DNA of 9,411 nt from assembly GCA_014380505.1 (NCBI GenBank), contig JACMJT010000395.1, forward strand, positions 1 through 9,411, read 5' to 3'. Below, one piece after another: positions 1-5,346 of this stretch (position 1 is the first letter of the stretch; every line of letters starts with the position of its first letter). The DNA comes from Hyphomicrobiales bacterium. Its GTDB lineage: Bacteria > Pseudomonadota > Alphaproteobacteria > Rhizobiales > Aestuariivirgaceae. Both the position numbers and the translations under genes were made by a program. The notes under the pieces are model-generated. The model was not told where the DNA came from and did no database searches. It was given only the letters and a program-made list of their open reading frames with translations.

Positions 1-47
1 AACTTGGTTCCGTCGGGAATGAAGCGGATGGGTTTCCAGAACCTCAC
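1..47 (-). CDS. secF: SecF, protein-export membrane protein (5' end only, runs off window)
   Basis: Only the first 15 codons are present; the gene continues beyond position 1. A GTG start at 47-45 shares the bases GTGA with the secD stop codon, so the two genes overlap by 4 bp. The start is preceded by a strong Shine-Dalgarno AAGGAG (56-61 on the plus strand as CTCCTT) with 8 bases of spacing. The reading begins MRFWKPIRFIPDGTK, which resembles the short cytoplasmic N-terminus of alphaproteobacterial SecF (K-P-I/L-R-x-I/V-P-D-x-T). SecF is an inner-membrane RND-family protein that pairs with SecD and uses the proton gradient to help pull secreted proteins out of SecYEG. The assignment rests on this N-terminus plus its position right after secD. 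The 4-bp overlap suggests translational coupling. Confidence 0.8.
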   Translation of the reverse strand, partial: MRFWKPIRFIPDGTK

Positions 48-1657
48 AGCGGAATCTCCTTGGGCTTGGTTCGCAGAATCCACGTGGCCACGATGAGCCG
101 TGTCAGCGTGAAAGCGGTGAACATGGTCGTGACGATGCCGATGGCAAGCGTGACGGCAAAGCCGCGAACCGGGCCGGACCCGATGCCGAAGAGAACGGCG
201 GCCGCGATCAGAGTCGTGACATTGGCGTCCACAACGGTGGCGAGCGCTTCCTTGAAGCCGGTCTCCGCCGCATTGTAGGCCGTGCGCCCGTTTCGCCACT
301 CTTCCCGGATACGTTCATAAACCAGAACATTTGAGTCAATCGCCATGCCCAGCGTCAGCACGACACCGGCGATACCGGGCAGCGTCAGCGTGAAACCGAA
401 AAACGACATGATGCCGATGAGCATCACCAGGTTGGCAATGAGGGCAACGTTGGCGAAGATGCCGAACAGGCCGTAGGGCAGCATGATGAAAATCATGATG
501 CCGACGAGGCCAACGGCCGAGGCGATAACACCGGCGCGGATCGAATCGGAACCAAGGCTCGGGCCTACGGTGCGCTCTTCGACGATGGTGAGCTTGGCCG
601 GCAATGCGCCCGAACGCAGCACGATCGCCAAATCCGCCGTCTCCTCGGTGGTGAATCTGCCCGAAATCTGGCCGGAACCGCCGAGGATCGGTTCGTTGAT
701 TTCGGGCGCGCTGACGATCACATCGTCGAGGATAATGGCGAAAAGCTTGTTCACATTCTCGCTTGTCAGGCGGCCGAAGCGTTCAGCGCCCTTGGTATTG
801 AAGCGGAAGGTGACGACCGGCTGGCTGTTCTGGTCAAAGCCCGGCCTGGCGTCGTTCAGGTCAGCACCGTCGACGGTGGCGCGGCTCGAGGTTTGAACCC
901 ACATCTGCCGCTCGGGGTTTTCCTTCATTGGAAGCGATTTGCACTCGGGCGGCGGGGTTTGCCCAGCGGCCGTAGGTTGGCTTTCGCACACCATCTGGAA
1001 GGTGAGCTTGGCGGTGCGGCCGATCACCTCCTTCACCCGGTCCGGATCCTGTACGCCCGGCAACTGCACGGCGATCCGGTCCCGGCCCTGCTGCTGGATC
1101 ACGGGTTCGGCGGTGCCGAGCGCGTTGATGCGAGTTTCGATGATCTTGAGGGTCTGGGTGATGGCGCTGCCGATCTTCGCATCCACGCCGGCATCCGAGA
1201 AACTCAGGGTGAACTGCTGGTCCTGCTGGGAAAGATCGAAAAGATTGGCGGCGATACCTGTTCCAAATAAGCCGGGATCGACGGGCTGCAGCAGCTTTCC
1301 CAGTTCTTCCCTGGCGCGAGCGAGATCGGCGGGATTGGTAATGCGCACCGTAACGCCGTTGGCGCTGCGGTTAATGCCGCTGTAGCCGATCCTCGCCTCA
1401 CGAAGGGCGCCCCGGATATCGCCGGTGATCTGCTGGGCGAGCCTGTTCATGATGTCGTTGCGGTCGACTTCCAGGAGCACGTTGGAACCGCCCTGCAAGT
1501 CGAGGCCAAGCGTCATGGGCCGCAGCGCCGATGTGAATGGAAATCCGGCAAGTGCGCTGTTCCACGCCGTCGGCAATATGTTGGGAAGCGCCGTAATGAG
1601 GGCCAGCAGCACGGAGCCGATGATCGCAAGAGCCTTCCAGCGGGTGAAGCGCAGCAT
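44..1657 (-). CDS. secD: SecD, protein translocase accessory subunit
   Basis: This 537-aa protein has the usual size and layout of SecD. Transmembrane helix 1 is at about residues 8-27. It is followed by the conserved LGLDLQGG motif (50-57) and a large periplasmic P1 region. Then come the motif VLRSGALPA (346-354), VGPSLG (364-369), and a C-terminal bundle of five helices (about 375-528). The bundle contains the RND signature GMAIDSNVLVYERIREE (437-453); its Asp441 matches the proton-relay Asp of the family. SecD works with SecF and YajC in the inner membrane, using the proton-motive force to complete preprotein release on the periplasmic side. The gene starts 6 bp after yajC ends and overlaps secF. 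No good ribosome-binding site precedes the ATG, so coupling to yajC is likely. One oddity is a Pro-rich segment bounded by Cys224 and Cys239 in the periplasmic part. Confidence 0.97.
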   Translation of the reverse strand: MLRFTRWKALAIIGSVLLALITALPNILPTAWNSALAGFPFTSALRPMTLGLDLQGGSNVLLEVDRNDIMNRLAQQITGDIRGALREARIGYSGINRSANGVTVRITNPADLARAREELGKLLQPVDPGLFGTGIAANLFDLSQQDQQFTLSFSDAGVDAKIGSAITQTLKIIETRINALGTAEPVIQQQGRDRIAVQLPGVQDPDRVKEVIGRTAKLTFQMVCESQPTAAGQTPPPECKSLPMKENPERQMWVQTSSRATVDGADLNDARPGFDQNSQPVVTFRFNTKGAERFGRLTSENVNKLFAIILDDVIVSAPEINEPILGGSGQISGRFTTEETADLAIVLRSGALPAKLTIVEERTVGPSLGSDSIRAGVIASAVGLVGIMIFIMLPYGLFGIFANVALIANLVMLIGIMSFFGFTLTLPGIAGVVLTLGMAIDSNVLVYERIREEWRNGRTAYNAAETGFKEALATVVDANVTTLIAAAVLFGIGSGPVRGFAVTLAIGIVTTMFTAFTLTRLIVATWILRTKPKEIPL

Positions 1658-1663
1658 CCGAAA

Positions 1664-2002
1664 TTATTTCGTTCCGGCCTTGACCGGCTCGCCCTTGGCA
1701 CGGACGTCGCTGATGCCGGCGCGGAGGATGCGCACCTTCACATTCTCCCCCACCTCGACTTGAAGCTCGTTGTCATCGATGATCTTCACCACCTTGCCGA
1801 TGAGGCCGCCATTGGTGATCACCGTGTCGCCGCGGGCGATCTTGCCGAGAAGCGCCTGGTGCTCCTTAAGCTTGCGCTGCTGCGGGCGAATGAGCAGGAA
1901 ATAAAAAACCACCATGATCATGCCGAACATCGGCAACATGGTGAATAATTCACCGAAACCCTGGGATCCCGCGGCCTGGGCATATGCTGGGGTGATGAAC
2001 AC
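1664..2002 (-). CDS. yajC: YajC, Sec translocon accessory subunit
   Basis: The chosen GTG start (2002) gives 112 aa beginning MFITPAYAQA, the usual opening of alphaproteobacterial YajC. A GGGAGAGG ribosome-binding site lies 4 bases upstream (2007-2014). A longer in-frame ATG at 2053 is possible but falls inside the predicted promoter -35 box, so it is unlikely. The protein has one transmembrane helix (MLPMFGMIMVVFYFLLI, roughly residues 22-38). This is followed by the basic RPQQRKLKEHQ segment and a small beta-rich cytoplasmic domain with the family motifs GDTVITNGGLIGKV and VEVGENVKVRILRAGI. YajC associates with SecDF and the YidC/SecYEG holotranslocon; its exact role is unsettled. It is the first gene of a yajC-secD-secF operon. 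A small perfect hairpin with the yajC stop codon in its loop precedes secD. Confidence 0.95.
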   Translation of the reverse strand: MFITPAYAQAAGSQGFGELFTMLPMFGMIMVVFYFLLIRPQQRKLKEHQALLGKIARGDTVITNGGLIGKVVKIIDDNELQVEVGENVKVRILRAGISDVRAKGEPVKAGTK

Positions 2003-2006
2003 GTAA

Positions 2007-2014
2007 CCTCTCCC
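2007..2014 (-). promoter_or_regulatory. Ribosome-binding site that fixes the yajC start
   Basis: On the minus strand GGGAGAGG lies 4 bases before the GTG at 2002. It favours the 112-aa YajC over a longer reading from the ATG at 2053, which has no comparable site. Confidence 0.7.
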
Positions 2015-2030
2015 GATTTGAGTTGGCGGG

Positions 2031-2058
2031 AATATAGCGAGGGCTTGCGCCATTGCAA
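2031..2058 (-). promoter_or_regulatory. Predicted sigma-70-type promoter of yajC-secD-secF
   Basis: Read on the minus strand, a -35 box TTGCAA (2053-2058; 4 of 6 consensus bases) is separated by 16 bp from a -10 box TATATT (2031-2036; 5 of 6). Transcription would start near 2024, giving a leader of about 20 bases that carries the yajC ribosome-binding site. This is motif matching by eye in a 109-bp divergent gap; no experimental support. Confidence 0.5.
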
Positions 2059-2111
2059 CCCATGGATTGGCGTTGCTTTACGATCCTGGGCCCAGCGGCT
2101 AAGAGGTTCAT

Positions 2112-2975
2112 ATGAAACCACAAAACGAACGGGAACTGCTGGCGCGCATCGCTGCCGCCCTGGAGCGTCTCGCACCCCCGCCAGCGCCGCCGGCTGCCCT
2201 TGCGGCGGCGCAAGCGTTCGTGTGGAACGCCGGAGATGAAACCCTGTCGGCCGTTAGCCGCGTCAATCGCGTCGATATCTTGCTGCTCAAGGGCATCGAA
2301 CTGACGCGCGACATCCTGATTGAGAACACCACCCGTTTCGCGCGCGGGTTTCCTGCCAACAACGCTCTGCTGTGGGGTGCCCGCGGCATGGGCAAATCGT
2401 CGCTGGTCAAGGCAGCGCACCATGCGGTGAACACCACCGGGGGCGGCCAGCTCAAGCTTGTTGAAATCCACCGGGAGGATATCGAGACGCTGCCCGCCCT
2501 CATGGCTTTGATCCGCAAGGCCGGAGACTTCCGCTTCATCGTCTTCTGCGACGATCTTTCCTTCGATGCGGAGGATACCTCCTACAAATCGCTGAAGGCC
2601 GCACTTGACGGCGGCATCGAGGGAAGGCCTGCCAACATGATCCTCTATGCAACCTCGAACCGGCGGCATCTGCTGCCGCGCGACATGATCGAGAACGAAC
2701 GCTCAACCGCGATCAACCCTTCGGAAGCCGTGCAGGAAAAGGTTTCGCTCTCGGACCGTTTCGGATTGTGGTTGGGCTTCCACAATTGCTCGCAGGATGA
2801 ATTTCTCGACATGGTGATGGGTTACGTCAATCACTTCGGATTGAAGATGGCTCCTGAGAAAATCCGCGCGGGCGCCATCGAATGGTCCGCCACCCGCGGC
2901 AGCCGCTCGGGCCGCGTCGCCTGGCAGTATGTCCAGGACCTGGCGGGGAGGCTGGGAAAGAAGATCGAGGGGTAG
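2112..2975 (+). CDS. DUF815-family AAA-type ATPase
   Basis: This 287-aa soluble protein is a P-loop ATPase. It has Walker A GARGMGKSS (residues 89-97, Lys95 contacting the phosphates), Walker B IVFCDDLSF (143-151, with the acidic pair D147-D148), and a sensor-1-like strand ending in TSN (181-183). A late Arg-rich segment GSRSGRVAWQ (263-272) could act as a sensor-2/arginine region. An Ala/Pro-rich stretch (about 21-34) links an N-terminal helix to the core. Start: ATG with AAGAGG 5 bases upstream. The family is widespread but its cellular function is unknown; members are usually annotated simply as ATP-binding protein. The gene is divergent from yajC across 109 bp, a neighbourhood I recall from other Rhizobiales, where it often lies between an M23 peptidase gene and yajC. 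A chaperone-like or envelope role is only inference. Confidence 0.9.
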   Translation: MKPQNERELLARIAAALERLAPPPAPPAALAAAQAFVWNAGDETLSAVSRVNRVDILLLKGIELTRDILIENTTRFARGFPANNALLWGARGMGKSSLVKAAHHAVNTTGGGQLKLVEIHREDIETLPALMALIRKAGDFRFIVFCDDLSFDAEDTSYKSLKAALDGGIEGRPANMILYATSNRRHLLPRDMIENERSTAINPSEAVQEKVSLSDRFGLWLGFHNCSQDEFLDMVMGYVNHFGLKMAPEKIRAGAIEWSATRGSRSGRVAWQYVQDLAGRLGKKIEG

Positions 2976-2982
2976 AGAGATA

Positions 2983-3096
2983 CCCCCATTTGTCATCCCT
3001 GCACTTGTTGCGGGGACCCATGGAGACACTCGCGTTATCTCCTCATCATGCTGAGAAATGGGTCGCCGGAATAAATCCGGCGATGACAGATAGGGG
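2983..3096. repeat. Intergenic imperfect inverted repeat, each arm itself a hairpin
   Basis: The gap between the convergent ATPase and GST genes contains two inverted arms. The core arms 2991-3021 and 3058-3088 are each 31 bp and pair at 24 of 31 positions when one is reverse-complemented. Pairing extends patchily to 2983 and 3096. Each arm folds alone. Arm 2 has a perfect 7-bp stem, CGCCGGA (3064-3070) with TCCGGCG (3076-3082). Arm 1 has TCCCTGC (2996-3002) with GCGGGGA (3010-3016), including one G-T wobble. The spacer is 36 bp. The arms begin TGTCATC and end GACCCAT, the pattern of palindromic intergenic repeats scattered through many alphaproteobacterial genomes. No T-run follows, so it is not a classic terminator, though it may limit read-through between the two genes. 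Confidence 0.75.
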
Positions 3097-3104
3097 GCGG
3101 TCCC

Positions 3105-3767
3105 CTACCCCAGTTCCTTTTCGATCCGCTTCCATTCCTCGGGGCTTCGCGCCACCGGCAGGTTTACGTGTTCGCGAAAGGCGTCGCGCTTTTTGATCAC
3201 CTCGAACCATTCCAGCAGATGGGGAACATCGGGCATGACAGCGGCGACGCCCGCATAACGCCAGAACATCACCCCCATCACGATGTCGCCGAAGCTGAAG
3301 CGCTCGCCCGCGAACCAGTCATGCTGCGACAGGTGCTTGTCGGCGATCAGCAAGGCGGAACGCGCTTGCTTCTCCGCCTCGGTCACCGCCGCCGCGTCCT
3401 TCTGTGCAGCGGGAACGCGCGCCGCATTCCAGAAAATCGTTCCGACGGCGGGATAAAAAGTCGACTGCTGCCAGTCCATCCACTGCTCGGCCGCGGCCAG
3501 CGCCTTGGGTTCCTTGGGGCGGAGCACCCCTGCCCTGTAACGGGCCGACAAGTAGCGCACGATGGCATTCGACTCGAACATGGTCACATCGCCATCGAGG
3601 ATCACCGGGATCAGACCATTGGGGTTCATGCGCAGGTAATCGGCTTCGCGGTTGCCGCCGAAACTGCCGCCCACGGTCTCGCGCTTGAACGGCAAATCGA
3701 GTTCGCCCAGGGTCCACAGGACCTTCTGCACATTGGAAGAACTGCGGCGGCCCCAGACGCGGATCAT
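3105..3767 (-). CDS. Glutathione S-transferase family protein
   Basis: This 220-aa protein has the two-domain GST fold. The N-terminal thioredoxin-like half (about 1-80) opens with IRVWGRRSSSNVQKV, where one of Ser9-Ser11 would be the glutathione-activating residue. It continues to the cis-proline site GLIPVI (Pro54) and the glutathione gamma-glutamyl-binding ESNAIVRYL (Glu65-Ser66). The C-terminal helical half (about 88-210) contains the N-capping box SFGD (158-161) typical of the family. It is presumed cytosolic, conjugating glutathione to electrophiles or acting as a peroxidase; the substrate cannot be read from sequence. The start is supported by AAGGAG with 7 bases of spacing. It lies downstream of the LysM/M23 gene on the same strand but beyond that gene's terminator, so it probably has its own promoter. 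A 6-bp stem TAGGGG/CCCCTA (3091-3107) covers its stop codon. Confidence 0.93.
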   Translation of the reverse strand: MIRVWGRRSSSNVQKVLWTLGELDLPFKRETVGGSFGGNREADYLRMNPNGLIPVILDGDVTMFESNAIVRYLSARYRAGVLRPKEPKALAAAEQWMDWQQSTFYPAVGTIFWNAARVPAAQKDAAAVTEAEKQARSALLIADKHLSQHDWFAGERFSFGDIVMGVMFWRYAGVAAVMPDVPHLLEWFEVIKKRDAFREHVNLPVARSPEEWKRIEKELG

Positions 3768-3805
3768 GGTCGGTCTCCTTCAATTCAACAATGGTGCGCT
3801 CGCGT

Positions 3806-3839
3806 AAAAAAGCAAGTGCCCGGAAATTAATCCGGGCAC
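3806..3839 (-). terminator. Rho-independent terminator after the NlpD-like gene
   Basis: On the minus strand a perfect 9-bp stem GTGCCCGGA/TCCGGGCAC (3831-3839 with 3816-3824) closes a 6-base loop. It is followed by TTGC and a run of six T (3806-3811). It lies about 30 bp after the stop codon of the LysM/M23 gene and before the GST gene, separating their transcripts. Confidence 0.85.
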
Positions 3840-3867
3840 CAGCCTTTGCAGGGCCGTCAAAAAAAGA

Positions 3868-5130
3868 TCAGTTGGAAGCGGTCGAGGACGACAGGAACTT
3901 GAGGGGGTCCATGGCCGTTGCACCCTTGCGCACCTCGAAGTGCAATTGCGGGCTGGAGACCGAGCCGGTCTGTCCCGCCTTGGCGATAACGTCGCCACGC
4001 TTTACCGGGTCGCCCCGTTTGACGAAGAGTTCCTTGGCATGGGCATAGGCCGTGACGTAGCCGCCATCGTGGCGGATGAGAACAAGGTTACCGTAACCCT
4101 TCAATTCGTTGCCCGCATAGGCGACAACGCCGCTTTCGGCGGCGCGCACGCTGGCACCTTCGGGAACCGCGATATTGATGCCCTCGTTCTTCAGCCCGTT
4201 GGGCTTTGCCCCGTAGGATGAGATGATCTTGCCGCGCACCGGCCAGCGCATTCCCAGCCCGGGTTCCTCGGACGCTTCGGCCACCACGGGCTTTTCAACG
4301 GCGAGATCCTCCTCCACGGCGGGGGTCTTGGAAGAAACCTCCGGTGTTTCATCGATCTCTTCCGTATCCGCGACGTCAGAATCTGCCGGCGCCTTCGTCT
4401 TGGCCGCCAAGGCAATGTTGGCACCCGAAGGTATCTTCACCTGCTCGCCGTGTTTCAGCGAGTAGTCGTGGGAGAAGCCGTTGAGATCGGCGATGGCATA
4501 GGGCGAGACGCCATACTTGCGGCCAAGCGAGAACAACGTCTCTCCGGAAGCGACATCGTGGGTGCCCCCCGCGGTCCGTTTAGTGGAAACCGTTCGCGTA
4601 GCGGGTGTTACGGCATCCGAAGCTCCGGGAATACGCAGGACCTGCCCTCTATGCACCGAATAGGGCGGTTTCAACCTGTTGGCCGCGGCCAACTCGGCAA
4701 CGGTAAGATTGTTGGCTCTGGCGATTGAATAGAGGGTCATGCCCTGGCCGACCGTTACCCTGCCGGCGGTGCCACGGGCGGCCGGTTCGTCCTCTTGAGC
4801 AACCTGGGGCACTTTCGTCGCCTTGTAGGCGGGAGCGCCGTAATTGGTGTTGTTGTAGGCGTAGCCCTTACCGGTCTTGTAGGTCTTGGTACCAGCCAGC
4901 GGGCGCGAGGTGATCGTGTCGTCGTCGTTCCCTCCGGCGGCGTGCCTCTGCTGGCGCGGCACCGAGGCCGTATAGACTGGATCGGAATCGGACGGGTTTT
5001 GGGAGGAAGACTTTTCGGAAAAGCGCTCGACCGACTGGGAGCAGCCAGCCAGCATCAGGGCGGCGGCGGCGGAAATCAGAAAATGCGTTTTTGAAAAACC
5101 GCGAGCGACGCGAGGGCGATAGGTCAACAT
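3868..5130 (-). CDS. nlpD: NlpD-like lipoprotein: two LysM domains plus degenerate LytM/M23 domain
   Basis: This 420-aa protein starts at ATG 5130, with GGAG 7 bases upstream; an in-frame TTG at 5145 is less likely. A lipoprotein signal ends in the lipobox LAGC with acceptor Cys30. A low-complexity linker is followed by LysM 1 (about 124-169), LysM 2 (about 190-235), an acidic Ala/Glu/Val-rich linker (245-290) and a C-terminal LytM domain (about 295-415). The expected HxGxD zinc site reads N315-E-G-I-N319 and the HxH site reads Q395-L-H397; only His364 and His397 of the metal/catalytic set remain. NlpD and EnvC of enterobacteria have similarly degenerate sites and activate peptidoglycan amidases during septum splitting. 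By analogy this outer-membrane-anchored protein probably binds peptidoglycan and switches on an AmiC-type amidase. The symbol is assigned by architecture; DipM-like or other LytM factors are alternatives. It ends at a strong terminator. Confidence 0.88.
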   Translation of the reverse strand: MLTYRPRVARGFSKTHFLISAAAALMLAGCSQSVERFSEKSSSQNPSDSDPVYTASVPRQQRHAAGGNDDDTITSRPLAGTKTYKTGKGYAYNNTNYGAPAYKATKVPQVAQEDEPAARGTAGRVTVGQGMTLYSIARANNLTVAELAAANRLKPPYSVHRGQVLRIPGASDAVTPATRTVSTKRTAGGTHDVASGETLFSLGRKYGVSPYAIADLNGFSHDYSLKHGEQVKIPSGANIALAAKTKAPADSDVADTEEIDETPEVSSKTPAVEEDLAVEKPVVAEASEEPGLGMRWPVRGKIISSYGAKPNGLKNEGINIAVPEGASVRAAESGVVAYAGNELKGYGNLVLIRHDGGYVTAYAHAKELFVKRGDPVKRGDVIAKAGQTGSVSSPQLHFEVRKGATAMDPLKFLSSSTASN

Positions 5131-5137
5131 ACCCGGA

Positions 5138-5141
5138 CTCC
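5138..5141 (-). promoter_or_regulatory. Ribosome-binding site that fixes the NlpD-like start
   Basis: GGAG on the minus strand lies 7 bases before the ATG at 5130. Starting at the upstream TTG (5145) would place this site inside the coding region, and that start has no comparable site. Confidence 0.55.
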
Positions 5142-5180
5142 ACAAACTACTGACAGACGGCGGATAGTGGCCTGTTTAGG

Positions 5181-5195
5181 TTAAGGGATGGTTAG
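5181..5195 (-). promoter_or_regulatory. Candidate CtrA-binding site upstream of the NlpD-like gene
   Basis: The minus strand reads CTAA-N7-TTAA, 7 of 8 bases of the TTAA-N7-TTAA consensus bound by the cell-cycle regulator CtrA, with the exact 7-bp spacing. Both half sites extend as TAACC, and the first reads CTAACCAT, close to the extended half site TTAACCAT. It lies about 50 bp upstream of the ATG at 5130, a sensible distance for promoter control. The motif is short, so chance occurrence in an AT-rich gap is possible. Confidence 0.35.
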
Positions 5196-5252
5196 TGGCC
5201 GGAATACTTATGTTTTCCCCGAAAAATCGACGATGCAGGTCTACATCTCCCG

Positions 5253-5272
5253 ATTGCATAATAATACGCAAT
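5253..5272. promoter_or_regulatory. AT-rich near-palindrome, possible operator
   Basis: ATTGCATAATAATACGCAAT matches its own reverse complement at 16 of 20 positions, with perfect outer arms ATTGC/GCAAT. It lies 75 bp before the GGDEF-EAL start codon. It could be a binding site for a dimeric regulator; no particular regulator is recognised. Confidence 0.3.
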
Positions 5273-5346
5273 TAAACTTTATCGTGCATTCTATTTGTGC
5301 CTATTCATTACCCAATTTTCAATGCGGCGGGACGTAAGGGTACTGC

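Larger units (their letters stand above)
5131..5346. other. AT-rich divergent regulatory region
   Basis: This 216-bp gap separates the outward-reading NlpD-like and GGDEF-EAL genes and is clearly more AT-rich than its surroundings, especially 5250-5320. It must hold both promoters. Several weak -10/-35 pairings are possible (for example TTGCAT at 5255 with TTTATC at 5278, plus strand) and I cannot choose between them. It contains a CtrA-like motif (5181-5195), a near-palindrome (5253-5272) and a direct repeat TAGTGGCC (5165-5172 and 5193-5200). The plus-strand gene has AAGGG 6 bases before its ATG. Confidence 0.6.

Noticed and set aside
1950..2669. 239-codon open frame on the minus strand
   Set aside because: Antisense to the DUF815 ATPase, including its Walker A and B motifs, and crosses the yajC start and promoter. 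No recognisable protein.
2983..3096. Rho-independent terminator(s) for the ATPase and GST genes
   Set aside because: The hairpins are strong but no run of T follows on either strand, so the element is recorded as a repeat.
3168..3830. 220-codon open frame on the plus strand
   Set aside because: Antisense to the glutathione S-transferase and reaching into the terminator of the NlpD-like gene; no domain seen.
5131..5145. TTG start extending the NlpD-like protein by five residues
   Set aside because: The ribosome-binding GGAG lies inside this extension and is correctly spaced for the ATG at 5130, which also gives a better lipoprotein signal.
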